The position numbers and the translations under genes are program-made. Shown piece by piece: positions 31,560 to 44,763 of a stretch of 64,000 nucleotides of DNA (within the stretch, counting starts at the first letter, position 1; each line of letters starts with the position of its first letter). The stretch spans positions 147,160 through 211,159 of the forward strand of contig JACCGJ010000645.1 of assembly GCA_013407085.1 (NCBI GenBank), given 5' to 3'. This stretch comes from Atriophallophorus winterbourni. Its lineage: Eukaryota > Platyhelminthes > Trematoda > Plagiorchiida > Microphallidae. The notes below the pieces were generated by a model. That model made no database searches and was not told the DNA's origin. It was given only the letters and a program-made list of their open reading frames with translations.

Positions 31560-34430
31560 CAGATCAAATATCAAATGTTTGCACACTAACGCACAATGCT
31601 CGATAAATAAGTTGCCTGAGCTAATCGAGATCCGTCTAAAAAAATCTCCACTCCTGATAGACGCAATGGAAACCTGGTTCAATCAGAAATTAGCTGAGGA
31701 GGAAATTTCTATTCAAAACATGTTACTTTCTCATCGTGTTCGTAATAACCATGAAGGAGGAGGCGTTGCTATTTACTATGATCAACACCCTACGTTCAGA
31801 GAAATGACGGATAATGATTTGATACTGGAAAATACACTTTGGAGTTCACTTGAATTAGCAACAGGTGAAAACAGTGTTGTTGGTGTGATTTACCGAATAC
31901 CGTCAGCAGACGAAGCATATAATGCTAGTTTACTTAAGAAGACTCAGCTGGTTGTTACGACATATCGAAACAATGTCCTGATAGGGGGTGACTTTAATGT
32001 CCCGAATTTACTAAAAAGCGGTGAATTATCTTGACGATATTTTCTACGAATCGTTCAATGAAATTCCTATATTTAACCACATATCAAGCAGCACTCACTT
32101 ATTATTATTATGAAAGACACCGCCCATACTAAATCGTGATCTAACGAGCGTGGAAAATGTCATCGAGGATATCCTCCATGACGCATTTCTTGGGAAGTGA
32201 TCATTTTGTCACTGTTTTCGACTATATAGCTGAGGCGAAAAGAACTAGTGATGCTCAGACATTGATGAGAAAAATCGAGACGGTTGCAATAACAATGTCA
32301 CTTCAGGCAGTCACCGACTGTGCACCGATTAACACTGATGTCCAACAATGCTGGTCATCAATATTTCTGAAAATCAACCAAAAAATAGAACTCTTTTGTA
32401 AACGTTTAAAAAATCTAAAAAACGGATTCAAATTTGTCATCTGGAGGCAAACACGGAAATTGATAAAGGTGAGAAACGGTGCGTGGAGAAGCTACATATT
32501 GCAGGCAACACCTGAATTCACGAAATCTTATCGTTTGTTGAGAAACAAAAGTTATTAAACTTGATCAGAAGGATAAAGAAGTGTATTGAATCAATTTGAT
32601 GGACAACATTGAACGAAACCCGAAGCTCCACTTTCAGATCGTTAACAGAAATGCGTTACTTACTACGACTGGAACTACATCCACTGTTCCGGAAGCTTCC
32701 AACGAACTCGCTCAATTTTACTCTCAAGTGTTCTACCCTAACGAGCGCTTTTGTTACGATATGCCTGTTTTCAGATCACAAATTAACACAATATACGAAA
32801 TCGCTGAAACCCGAGAGTGTCCTGGTTAAATACAAACAAATCCCCGGATGCGGATGAAATAACACACTCCTTCCTAAAATAATGCGCTCATGCTCTATTT
32901 TCACCACTCTGTGATCTTTTTAACCTGACACTGAGTTGTAGCATGGTTGCTACTGACTTAAAAAGTGGATTAATCACTCCGATATACAAAGGCGGGAACC
33001 GATCCGATGTGTCTAACTAGAGACCTGTCACTTTGTTGCCAGTGGTCGAACGAGTTTTAGCTGACCAACTTATCAAACACTTAGAACAAAATAAGTTTCT
33101 TTCCATCGCACAGCACGGATTCAGGACAATACACTTGTGCCTCACCAATCTTCTCATAACACTTGATTATTGGACTCGAGCCGTGAATAATGGTTAACCC
33201 TTCCATGCTTGTTACTTGGATATGTTTCAAGGTTTCGACCGTGTTAACCACAGCATTCGGTTACAAAAATTGGAGCATCTCGGGGTGCGCCGCAGATTTT
33301 TGGCCTGGATACAGGATTACATGACTGGTAGAGTTATCAGGGTAAGAGTTGATGGGGTACTATCCATACAATTAGAAGTTACAAGTAACGTACCCCCAGG
33401 CTCCATCTTAAGGTCAATAATGTCCATCGTGTACGCGAACGATATACTTGGAATCGTACGCAGCAAAATCATTTTATTTGCGGATGACATCAAAGTCTGG
33501 ACTAGCGTACGCTACATAGAACGTTGCTCAATTCTACAAATAGACCTCGAAGTACTTCATTTTTGGTACTCGCGAAACTGCCTTCCATTCAACATCCAAA
33601 AATGTAAAATGTTAAACGTCGGTAAATCATTCGAATTCACATACTCTCTGGGATTTGAGCAACTTTCATGGGTTTCGAAAGAGAAAGACCTGTGTGTGTG
33701 TGAAAAAGCAGTAGCTTTAAGCCTTCACTGCATTGTTCTGTGGTATACAAAAAGCCCTGCCAAGGCTTAGCATTGCTCAGAAGGATCTTCGGTAGTTTCA
33801 CAAAGCAGATACTGCCACGGATAATTAACACCTATATCATACAAACAATGAAATACGCTGTTCAAGCATGGTCCCCATGGTTACAAAAAGGACATGACCT
33901 TGCTGCAACGCGTATACCACCGCGCTAAAAACTGGTGAACGGACTATATAACAGGCCATACGAGAAGAGGATTGCAACTCTAAACCTATTTGACTGTTCG
34001 TAGCGTCGTCTAAGTGGTGACTAGATCCTGCTGTTCAACATACTGCATATAGAGGATCACCCACTTGGACACCTGTTTCATCTGCAAGAAGCACGTTGTA
34101 GCAGATCACAGGTATACAAGTTAATTATTCCACACTCCAGGTCAAATTGTCAAGGTTTTTCTTTGCTGTTCGAGTTTGTTTTGTAGGGAACTCTCTGCCC
34201 CCACATATCATTTGCGCAACAAGCCTGAACATGTTTGAACTTGACAAGTATATGTTGACCAAATCCAATCTCGCACCCGAATACACATGCTGACTTTAAA
34301 TATTGATAAAACATTTGAGTTGTTTTTATGCTTTCCTATATTTTTAATCTATGGTTACTACAAATTATTTGCATTTTGTACCATTAAAACTTTGAATTAA
34401 TTTGGACTTTGAATTACTTTGAATAAATCG
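31560..34430 (+). mobile_element. CR1-like LINE G, near complete ORF2 but decayed
   Basis: Plus strand. Endonuclease 31579-32034 (CSINKLPELIEI, AMETWFNQ, GGGVAIY, LIGGDFNVP), linker to 32829, RT from about 32960 (GLITPIYKGGNRSD) through QHGFRTIH-like, DMFQGFDRVNH (33216) and FADD (33478), then C-terminal parts to about 34240 and a 3' UTR with TTTGAATTA repeats ending near 34425. At least six shifts or stops. It belongs to the same family as LINE F. Confidence 0.8.
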
Positions 34431-36304
34431 CGAATCCTAAATGTTGAATCTTCTACAACGTCTTCATATCGATGGTCACTTATCCCATTTGCATCACGAT
34501 ACCTTTGTCAAAGGGTGGTGTTCATTGAACAATGACGGTGGGAACTATCTCGTAGATATCGTGTGTACATTCCGTGCGATTATTTTTCTTCCATATGTAA
34601 TTTGTACAGTATTTTTTGGTTTTTAGCACTAGTTTGAAGCTGAGATTTCGAAAGTATTCAAATAAAGCTTTGTCCTTCCTTCCTTCTATTAAACTCATCA
34701 AGGTCACGATGACATATCTTTATTGTGAAAGCTATATGCTGTTCTAAATTCAAAACCTCGAATTTATTGCAGTTGGCAATAAGCCTCACCGTGCTCTCTG
34801 GAGCGTCCAAGACGTTAGCAACGCGTAGACCATCCGTTATTTTAGTTCGACAAATTCATAGCAACGATTCGGATATGCTAAGAAAATGTAATTGACAGTT
34901 ACAACAACAATAATAAGACAAATTTTAACTGTATATGATGGTAACAGCATGCAATGTACCCAACTGGATTCGTGAAAAAATTGAATGCAAATTCACCGAA
35001 CACCTATGGTATAAGAATATCAAAAATTAATATATCAAAATTGCTGTCCAAAATTTCTCTATCAAGTAAATACGATACCTAGAATTGGTGTCAAAATCCA
35101 AGTAAAATACAACTGCCAAAGATGGCAATCAAATTCAACAAACAGGGACCGATACGATTTCTAAACAATGGGTTCACCAAAGATGTGAAAAGAAAAGGTT
35201 TACAATAAACAAATTAATTACAAAAAAGGTTTTATATCAAAATTTTTTAGGAAAAATAAACAAAACCAAAAGCAACTTTTCAAAAATTTGTTCCATAGAT
35301 AGAAAGTAAAAAGAAACCGGAAAGGAGAAGGAAGAATTTCAAAGCAACATTTATCGTAACATGCCACTTACGCAATCCTGACTTGATAAATGGAAACAAC
35401 AAAAACTGGTCGCTTGGTGTGTAATGAAATATATGCAAACACCTTATTTTAAAGTACTACAAAATCGTCCTCTGGACTAAAGGTTGCAACTCCAGATTTT
35501 ATGTCGATTGTGAATAACTATATAATACACCGAAGAAGTTTCGACATCTCGTTAAAAAGTTGAATACCCAAAACAACTGAAATAGCTAATATGCGACAAC
35601 TAGGAATGAATAATTTTGTGCACCGTTAAATATTCTGAGCGAAAATCAACCTATATTCAGCTATATATAAGTCAGGTACGCGCTGATTGCAAAGCATTGT
35701 CTTGAATTTCCACATAGAAAATCGCTTAATAGAGCACTTTGTATTAGGTTATTTTAAGTTGATCACAAGATTACCAAGGCAATTATAAATAGTTCTCATA
35801 TCACGTTAACTCGTTGGCTTATGCGGGACCTTTCTCACTCATTTTAATGGACAGTTTGCAGTTCATATTTCGGCCTCAGATATGCGTAAGATCATTAATT
35901 TGCACTTAAAATAATTTTTCTTAACAAAACTTTATTTATTTTTTCATTTTATCACATAGCCTCATACTTTGATTTTGTTCTCAATCTTATGCACACTCAC
36001 GTCGTGAATGTTTGAAAATAATTCGACTGGAAATTTACACTTGCGTTACAAACCAAAGTAGTTTGGGATCCAATTATGGTTTATACGTTCACTTTGTTCT
36101 ATTAACTGATAAATCTCAGTCATTGTTTTACTGTGTGTGTTCGTTATCCTGGTGTTGCTGTTTAGCCGGGATGCATACATAATCGACCTACTCGTTTCAA
36201 TATTTACAGAAAGTTCGCGACAAACATGCTTCCATAAAAATTTTTCTAACAATATAGAGCCTCTCACCAATCTTCTGATAATCGAATCCAAGTTAGTCGA
36301 AGTT
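34431..36304. other. No gene seen; AT-rich
   Basis: About 1.9 kb of AT-rich sequence with only short frames (34441-34626; 36046-36291 on the minus strand) that show no family motif. It could be intron or intergenic DNA. Confidence 0.4.
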
Positions 36305-36790
36305 AATTGTTAATGTCGGCCTCCTTCGGTCGATGTCAACCATGGATGTACATCACAGTCGCATGAATTTTCATGTTCTACATCTTTTTGAATGACTAAT
36401 CAGTCCGATTCGGGAGGAACAATCTCTCCCGCAGCGCTTGCAACGATGGTCAGTACTAGGTTTCATGCGTCAGTTGCACGCCGGCGGCGTGATGTGCGTT
36501 CAGCAGGCAAGAGGTGTATCAGCTCCGCCCCAGCTTGCAGACGACGCTTTACACAATGCCTCTAATGGGAACGGTCAAGGGCAAGTTCTTCCCAACTCAC
36601 GGGGTTAATGCGAATTACATTCATATCTGTTTTGCAAACGTCTTTGTACCGCAAGTGCGGTCTGCCCAATGATTGACTTCCTAATTGCAACTCACCATAG
36701 AGCAGATCTTTCGGATTACGACCATTTTCCATTCTGTAGAGATGACCAAGCCACCGCAGGCGGCGCTTTCGTAATAGGTTGAACATACTC
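36305..36790 (-). mobile_element. RTE-like LINE 3' fragment 2
   Basis: The minus strand reads RLRWLGHLYRMENGRNPKDL, LRYKDVCKTDMN and LALDRS at 36770-36562, then in another frame the terminal zinc finger (CGRD...GL). The end near 36310 shares GGCCTCC-TCGGTCGATGT with fragment 1 at 28486. Confidence 0.8.
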
Positions 36791-37016
36791 TGTAGACTAG
36801 CTTTTAAAGTTAAAGTTAATTACATAATACATATTTGGCGATTATCTTGTTCGAACTTAATTTTAGTTCACTTATCTGCTGCAGATTTTCGTAAAAATCA
36901 GAAATATTTTATCCAGATAAGAAGCTACTAAATTGAATGCTGATCGCGTAACAAGATTAGTTTATCTAAGGCAGTTAAGCATTCAGTATCTGAAACCGGT
37001 GTAAGGCTGTCACTAA

Positions 37017-37053
37017 TGATGATGATGAAGATGATGAGGGTGATGATGATGAT
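37017..37053 (+). repeat. (GAT)n microsatellite
   Basis: About 12 imperfect GAT/GAA/GGT triplets. Confidence 0.85.
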
Positions 37054-39716
37054 CATAGATGGCCCGTATGTCAGAACACTGGGCATTCATATTCTGTTTA
37101 CTGGTAACTTCGATAAATGACACTATCTGAAGACAGATAATTCAAAGACTGCTTTTAAAGAAATAGCCTTCAAATCATAAGAAAAATTTACCAATTCTAC
37201 TCAATGTCATTCAATTGATTTAGTAGCAACTCGTTCAATTCTAACCCACACCAATTGGGGCTTCGTTGGTTGACCTTGTCGAATTGATTACTGTTCCGGG
37301 ACAACTGACGATGTCCAACTATTCCTTTTTCAGAGAATGTTGCCGCTCGAGGATTTCTCGTGCATCCCCTTCTTAAATCCGAATTATTACTGGTTCGCTA
37401 TTGCCGTCGTGGGCCCTTTTAGGTGCATCCTGTTCGTACGTTGTACCGTATGATGGCCTGCATATTATTGGGAAGCTCGTGATTAACATTTATCGATAGT
37501 GCACTTCATACATTCACATTATGAAGACCGAAGTGACTCGGCTGTCAAAACTTTCTCTTCAAAATCGGGAAAATCGAGGTTTCAATTCCGTTCTGATGTG
37601 CATTCTGAGAAATTTCACAAACGGGATTTTCTAAAATATTGAGATGTAAAAATGGGCGATATCACTCACACAACAATTTCTGTTTGCAACTTGCACTCCT
37701 CCTCAGCGTGTGAAAACCTTAATTGTGCATATTGATGACAATAGATCCAAACTGCCTAATACGAATTATTCTCCACTATTCGATCAGGAAAGTGTAGGCA
37801 ATTATAAAACAGTATGTGCAAAGCAAGTAACGCATTTATTTTTAGTTTCAAAATTCAAGAGCACTAACATTTTACCAACTCAAATATGGATGTTCGAAAT
37901 CAATTCCTGCATCTCCCGGTTCTACGAAAGAACGGAAAACCTTTCTTGGGTTGACGCTATCCGGACTATTCAGCGGCACAATTTGTCGAAAATTGTCCTC
38001 TAATGGTTCACCATCGACGTCTTTCAAGTTTCTTAGAAGGTTGAGTTGAAAAGAGCGAAAACATTAAGCGAGGTTTTGAAACGTTCTGCTCAATTATAAC
38101 CTATTCACATGTTACCGAAACATTTTTAGCGGTGCTGAAATATTGCATATATTTCAAGTGTTTCAATTAACCGAATTAATAATATTAATTATTTTTGTTT
38201 GTAAAATCTATGCAAAAATGAGTTTTAATTGCTGGTAGTTCATACTTTGTGATATCAAATGTTATATTGCGCGCATAACTTCAAAAAATTTAGAAAACCA
38301 AAGAAGGCTCTACCAGCAATAACTCAAAACGATTCAAACAATTCATTCGAAACAATGTTGCTCTTTATTTTGGTGCTCACATCCACATCAATTACACACG
38401 ACAACCGGTTTCTGGCTGTTTGCGTAGAGAGAGTTAGGTAAGGTTCAGTAAGACTTGAAACAAGGGATGCCACTGTTGAATAGGGTTCAGACAACAAACC
38501 ACATTGTTCAACTACAGAATCACAATGTGATTCCTGGTCAAGCTCTTTGTTTAGTCCAGTTCAAGCTAACCCTACGCAAATCTCACTGGCGATTATATAT
38601 GCGCAAAATAACGCCAGCTTTTAGAAAACAGAGCTTAATATAAAGTACTGAAAAGGATATATTTAGCTGTAATTGAATATTTTGTCCCAAAGATACAATT
38701 TTGTTACACCGATTGCACGTTTGCACGTTCGTAAGAAATTAAATCAACAAGATTCGGCTTAGTGAACATGAGCTCTAAGCTTTGAACAAGATGATAAGCT
38801 CGTCAGATGTATTCACTTTATTAAATACAGATTGAATGAAACTAACTTTCATCACATAGCTTGCAGCGAATACAGGCGAAAATATCACAGTCTAGTATTC
38901 GTTATTAGTACAGGCTGTCAGTTCAATATTTTGCATTATTCCAATTCAGAAGCATCGATGTAATACGTTGAGTCTGATTCTCTCTAGGGTTTCTTTATCA
39001 TTGGAAGAGGTCATTTTAATCTAATTAATGATATTTTAGTTAAGATTTTGTCCCTTTGCATAAAACCTACCAAACGATGAAGTAGACATTAACTTGATTA
39101 ATGTGTTTGAGCATTCTAAACTAGAGTCCGTACTGTACATAAATGGACGGTTACTGATTTTGTGCATGTGTTAGTCAATGAGCACAATCAACGCTGAAAA
39201 ATATGTATCAACCCATTCGATACACACTCAATTTTCAATAGCTAGTTCTAATAAAAAAGAGCAATTTAGTGTGAAACTTATGTTCTCACTGCTGTGCATT
39301 TGCGAATTATGACAGCGTTTATTAGTTACATTTGAGTACACTCGTTGCTCACGTACCAAGATAGACATAAATAGACGCGTCACAAAAATCATAATTATCT
39401 TTTTGTGAAATTTGCATAATAGCTCCGCTTTGTACTAAATAAATTTCTCTTTGGTTTACTTGAGTGTTTTCAACAAATCCATTAAACTTCTATGAATAAG
39501 TAACAACATATAGGTGTGTTGCACATTTAAGGGATGTTAAAAAGTCGATCGAAACTGATGAGAAACTAGCGTATTAAATTGACAATTTTTAGGCATGATT
39601 CGAGATCGAGCATATTGCTTTGTGTATTCTACACATTTCATGGATAATTTACATGCAGCTGCTAAGTATATCGATCGCTTGTATTCATAACAGAAAATAA
39701 TTATCTAACAACTTAC
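37054..39716. other. No gene seen; probably intron or flank of the carbonic-anhydrase-like gene
   Basis: AT-rich. A 97-codon plus-strand frame at 37710-38003 has no recognisable motif. The exon that should follow the donor at 39716 on the minus strand was not found here by eye. Confidence 0.35.
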
Positions 39717-40023
39717 TTGCTCTTCGGTTACAGGCATGACGTCTTCAAATACGAACCATTGCACGTTTTCGTAGCATGGAGGCACAGTCACAGAGCCTAG
39801 GTATTTGTAATAGCGTGCTATGTTTACGTTTTTAAAGACCTTTTTCAAATCAAAAGCCTTGATAGACGCGTGTGAGTTCGGTTCGACCAGTTTTGTGAGG
39901 GCTTGAGTGAAATCCCCGAGCTGAGCGAATTGTGTGTCATTTCCAACATTTGAATCATTTGATAGTTCACTGAAAACACTCAATGCGATAAACCCATATG
40001 GACGCTTAGATGCTTCCGGAAAG
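39717..40023 (-). CDS. Alpha-carbonic-anhydrase-like gene, internal exon
   Basis: The minus strand encodes FPEASKRPYGFIALSVF, then after about 60 residues YLGSVTVPPCYENVQWFVF and PVTEEQ. This is the alpha-CA C-terminal half: the G-S-x-T-x-P-P-C motif carries the Thr199-equivalent. The exon ends at CAA followed by a perfect donor GTAAGT (39716-39711). The frame is open up to about 40094, but the only AG before the homology is GATAG, giving a start at 40023 with one base left over; that acceptor lacks a good pyrimidine tract. Alpha-CAs hydrate CO2, yet zinc ligands are in other exons, so activity cannot be judged here. Loss of a ligand is suggested by the candidate exon at 45278. Confidence 0.8.
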
Positions 40024-40232
40024 CTATCGAAACGTGTCCGATCGTCGCAAAATATTTGATTCCAAAATGTATAAGCGTAAGAAAACATTGAACATATTTA
40101 CATAAATGTAATTCGGATTTTAAAAAGTTACCTACCAATATGATCATCATATATAATCAACTCGTTATTTCGTTCCTTTCAGGCATGAAAGGCTAAGTCC
40201 AATTTAACGGTTGCAGTACCGAAGCCTTTCAC

Positions 40233-40367
40233 CATGTATGCATGTATGTATGTAAGTGAGTATGTATGTGTGTATGTATGTATGATTGTATGTATGTATG
40301 TATGTATGTGTGTATGTATGTATGTATGTATGTATGTATGTATGTATGTATGTATGTATGTATGTAT
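40233..40367 (+). repeat. (TATG)n microsatellite, 3' side of LINE K
   Basis: About 33 TATG units with a few TGTG or TAAG variants. On the minus strand it reads (ACAT)n and directly follows the 3' end of LINE K. The six frames through it give meaningless low-complexity peptides. Confidence 0.95.
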
Positions 40368-40445
40368 TCATAGATTATATGCAGGTAAAAAGCTATGCTT
40401 TGCAAGACCCACAAAAATGTACATCGGGTCGGATGGTAAAAAATA

Positions 40446-43252
40446 TCAAAATATTGTTAGATTATTGTCAAACATAAAAACATACTTTTCCATGTGGATA
40501 TCTAGTGATTTTTTGAAAACTTCAACAGTTCCAGATTGTACCACATGAGTAGGTAAACTGTTCCACAGTTGCACATTGCGAACGGAAAATGCATATTTGC
40601 GGCAGTTCAACCTGCTATGCTGTTGGTAAAGTTTTAATTGGTGACCTCGCAGATGTGTGTTATGGGAAAGATGAAACAAATGACCGCAAGGATGATTTGT
40701 TTGATTAAGCACTGTCCAAATGAATATAAGTGCTCCTCGTTTCCGTCTGTATTCAGCCGAATGCAAATTCAATAATTTAAGTCGCGTTTCGTATGGATAA
40801 TTTGATAGTCCCAGGACGAGTTTTGTCGCTCTGCGCTGTGGAGTTTCTAATAGCAGAATATCTTTTTTCAACCAAGGATCCCATGCCGGTATAGCATATT
40901 CAACATGAGGACGGATGTACGTTGAAATCAATTTGCAGACAATATTGGGGTCAAACGAACCTAGGACTCTTCTAAGGAGACCCAAGTTGTTTTCAGCTTT
41001 GCAGGCAGCCAGTCGACATTGCATTGAGTTTCCTAAGTCTGATTGGATAATCACACCTAAATCTTTTTCGGAGGAGGCGGGTTTAATAACAGTGCGACCA
41101 AAATAATATTCTTTGCTCGACTTGCTGTTGAGAGACAATAGGCTGCATTTCGAAGCATTCAGGGGCATTTTGTTGTCTATGGACCAAGTGTGAATCATAT
41201 CGAGATCCCGTTGCAGGCTCTGCGTGTCGTCTCTGGAGTCTATCTTGCGCCAAAGCTTTGCGTCCTCAGCGAAAATAAGCACGGACGACTGTAATACAGT
41301 AGGCAAGTCGTATATATATATATATATAAAACAAAAGCGGTCCGAGGACTGATCCTTGTGGGACACCACGGGCAACTTTAATCGACTCGGATAGTTCGTT
41401 TTTGACTCTCACGTACATCTCACGAGATATCAACCATTCTTTAATCCATGCATGGAGTTTACCCTGTACTCCGTAGTTGTGTAGTTTCGACGAAAGTATT
41501 TCGTGATTCACACGATCGAAGGCTTTTGAGAAACCGATATAAATTACGTCCACGGAGTGGCCGGCATCCAGTAGCTCAGACCAAGATTCTTTTGCTAATA
41601 GCAAGTTTGTCAGACAGGATCGTTTTTTCCAGAATCCATGCTGTGCCTCGGAGATTAAATTATTAATCTCAAAGTGATTCCGTAAGGCATCAGCTATTAT
41701 GGACTCCATTACTTTGGATAGCACTGGTAATGACGCTATTGGGCGATAGTTTAAAGGATCATTTCTTTTACCACCCTTGTAAATGGGACTAATCAGGGCA
41801 GTTTTCCAAGTTTCTGGTACAAAGCTGTGCTCGAACATCATCGTGAATACGTCAGATGTCGGTATTGCCAACTCGGGAGATAGATTGTGCAAAATGTTTG
41901 CGTGTATATTGTCTATACCGGGTGAGCCTGTTCTCTTCATCGTCATTAATTTTGTTTGAACAACGTTGGGGGGAACTCCACCCCCTGAAGAATTGGCAGG
42001 CTGCAGCTGTCAGAGTTTAAGGGCTGTCTATGGGTCGACACTTGTGAGATAACTGATGCAAATTGTTGTCGGAAAACGTTAGCGCAATCTTTAAATGACG
42101 TCACTATTCCAGTACCAGAGACCAGTGGCGGTATTCCCATTTTAACATTCCGGAGGTCGTTGACGTGTCTATACAATGCTTTGGGATTTATAATGAATTT
42201 TTCGACAAGACTGATTTGGTAATCTTTTCTGTCTTTTCGAATGAGGCAGACACACTTATTTCGCAATAACGTGTAGTAGCACCAAGTTATCCCAGAAGGA
42301 TCGTCCAAGTATTTGGACCAGGCATTGTCACGTTTACACATCCATTTCCGAGTACTGCTTCTGAGAGGCTTTTTCGGACGCTGTTTGCTGGATATTATTT
42401 TTACCTTCGATGATAAGTCAATGATAATACGAAGTTGGCTGTAAAACGTTTCCCAGATTTCCTTAGCTGATTTGAGTTCAAGGAAATCCCATCGATTTGC
42501 AGTAGCAAGAGCTCTAAGCAAGTCATAGTTCACAGTTGCATACGTTCGTTGAGTATTTCCTGCTGGTTCGTATTGATAAATATAATCAAATGTCATGACA
42601 ACATGATCACTCAATCCGAGTGGAGCTGTATAGTGAACAGATTGTACCATGAGTTCTTCGTTTGGAAAGTATGAGGTCCAGGCTAGATGGGGTTTGTTCA
42701 GATCGAAATCGCGTTGGTTGTTGCACATGGTTGTTAAGAGAGGTGCAAGTCATTATTTCTTGAAGAAAGCTTTTGAATGAATCGTCACCAGTAATGTGTG
42801 TTGCAAGGGTCGGTATATTAGAATAACCGAGGAGGAGCGAATGTGAATATGTGAGCTTCAATGCAAAACGTATTGCATTAGAAAGAACAGTGTCAGCGGC
42901 AGATGATGAAGAAGGGGGTCGATAAATCAATGCTAAGAGGCACTTACGTTTATCATGTAAGTCAAAAGAGCAAAACAATGTATCTGGGACATCTAACTCG
43001 GGGGAGAGAAGTATAGTGCAGTTGATGCTTTCATGTAAGTAGAGGAGGACACCGCCACCTTTTGTTGCTCGATCTTTTCTGTAAATCAGAGTCGTGTATA
43101 GAATTGCACAACCAGGTTTCTGTCACTGCAATCAAATCCCAAGACGCCACGGTCGCACGTGAATACAGTTCAGTAAACTTGCCCAGAAGGCTCTGAGCAT
43201 TGGTGTAAGAGCATGATAGAGATTTGATTTTTGTTGACGATGAAGAGCTCAT
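40446..43252 (-). pseudogene. CR1-like ORF2 of LINE K (broken)
   Basis: Endonuclease: SCSYTNAQSLLGK, AVTETWL, a shift near 43035, ALIYRPPSSSS and SLDLILS, then SDHVVMTF near 42590. RT: GSPGIDNIHANIL, PLNYRPIASLPVLSKVMESII, QHGFWKKRSC, GFSKAFDRVNH, GVPQGSVLGPLL. A (TA)n tract at 41310-41328 then breaks the frame. The catalytic box reads FAED, replacing FADD. The C-terminal region is open: EKDLGVIIQSDLG, YIRPHVEYAIPAWDPWL, RATKLVLGL. Inactive copy. Confidence 0.85.
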
Positions 43253-44547
43253 ATTAGTGGATTCGCCGACCCAGGATTGGTCGGCTGCTCCACGCTTTTT
43301 GTCTCAGGTGCATTTGATTGACTTGGTAGCGAAGTCATTTCAGGAACAATGGTGTTCGTGCGTTTTATGTCGTATACAGCCCGAATACGAATTTCAGGAG
43401 GAGCAAATTTTCGACATTGATACCACGCCTCGAGTATTCTATCCTTCATCTCATCTGTGCGGAATGATATTTTGAGAGGAGGAGGCTGATGCGTTTCTTT
43501 TTTTCGGTATGAGGCGCATAACATGAGTAGTTATTATACCCTTTAAACCTAGAATCTCTTGTAAAAATCTTCATTCACTGCAATCGTGTTGCAGACGTTT
43601 GCTGGATTCTACTTCGTTCGAAATGGGTACACCATGAACTATAACAGCTCTGCGATTTGTAGCCTCTTTCGCTAGTTCCGGATTATTACGACGAATTTGC
43701 CGTTCTTCCCAAGGAACGTCTGGAAATATTCGCACAGTCGATTTGTTCGCAACTAAGAGGGATGAGGCGAGCAACATATTTTCTACATCTTGGACGGACA
43801 TGAGCACTACACGCAGTAGCCTGGGTGTGTTCGCACGAGGTGAGTTCGGGGGTCTAAACAATCGCGTCAGGGACGCAGGTGAGGCAGTGATGTCTAAGCT
43901 TCTACAAAGGTCATTCCATTGATTCCTGTCATCTGCTTCGCGATGGCGAAGTTGATTCAACGAGATTACTACAAATTACCGTTAGATCATCAATGTTTGT
44001 CTTTGGGGGGGTTTGGTGTTCAAACTCTTCGGTCTAAGCTTATGCACATCCTTCGATAATTCAGAACTTTCATTCACTTGACTGCAGGTCAGATTCGCAG
44101 ACTCATCGGTCGTACCGAGCTGTTGGAAGGGACCTTGGTCGATTTCGGGAGAAATCAGCGTTTCCGTAGTAGTTAGCGCTTCCCTGTAAGACTTGCGGTT
44201 AATGTGGTTAGGGACTGCGTTTAGAACTGGTTTCAGTGCTTTCTGACACGCAAATGTTTGGAAAGACTCTAACGTGTTTTCAAGCCGTTTTAGGTTCACC
44301 TCTACAGCGAACATGCGTCTTTCCATAATTGAATCAGAGTTTTCGGCTCTTGATAAATCACTATTTACTTTCAATCTGCATGGATTACATATATAGCAAA
44401 TGCCTGGTAATTTTTCATTATTAATTAGAGTCACAGATTCATGTGATAAATACTTTTCACAGTTCGCATGAATAGCAATTGAACACAAGTAACATTTAAC
44501 TTGACGCGATTTGGGACTTACCAACTTTTGACAAAGTTTGCACTTTT
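43250..44547 (-). pseudogene. CR1-like ORF1 of LINE K with PHD finger
   Basis: CKLC (about 44540), CYLC, HANC and CYIC within about 55 residues form a C4HC3 PHD-type finger. After a shift near 43970, RRAVIVHGVPIS and LLRVVLMSVQDVENML resemble the RRM-like domain of LINE ORF1 proteins, then KISFRTDEMKDRILEAW. No ATG precedes the first Cys: upstream codons lie in the microsatellite, which has no ATG on this strand. So the start codon was lost or replaced. Confidence 0.75.
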
Positions 44548-44763
44548 TATGTATGTATGTATGTATGTGTGTATGTATGTATGTATGTATGTATGTATGT
44601 ATGTATGTATGTATGTATGTATGAATGTATGTACGTATGTGTATATGTATGTATGTATGTATGTGTATGTATGTATGTATGTATGATGTATGTATGTATG
44701 TATGTATGTATGTATGTATGTATGTATGTATGTATGTATGTATGTATGTATGTATGTATGTAT
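44548..44763 (+). repeat. (TATG)n microsatellite, 5' side of LINE K
   Basis: About 50 imperfect TATG units, same strand orientation as the array at 40233, followed by diverged TATG-rich sequence to about 44915. Confidence 0.95.

Larger units (their letters stand above)
40368..44547 (-). mobile_element. CR1-like LINE K, almost full length, inside a (TATG)n array
   Basis: Minus strand. ORF1 with a PHD finger (44547-43250), ORF2 endonuclease (43252-42600), linker, RT (41946-41220), C-terminal region (41220-40450) and a short 3' UTR. Both ends touch (TATG)n in the same orientation, so the LINE appears to have landed in a microsatellite. It lies between two candidate exons of the carbonic-anhydrase-like gene. 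Confidence 0.85.

Noticed and set aside
37710..38003. 97-codon plus-strand frame as a host exon
   Set aside because: No motif, no convincing acceptor or donor; AT-rich DNA gives such frames by chance.
39555..39585. CTGATGAG-like hammerhead core (AAACTGATGAGAAACTAGCG)
   Set aside because: No stem II between CTGATGAG and GAAAC-like bases; chance match.
40229..40548. Reading frames of repeated MYVC/YIHT-type residues in the TATG arrays (also 44501-44831)
   Set aside because: Low-complexity translation of a tetranucleotide microsatellite in several frames and both strands; no gene evidence.
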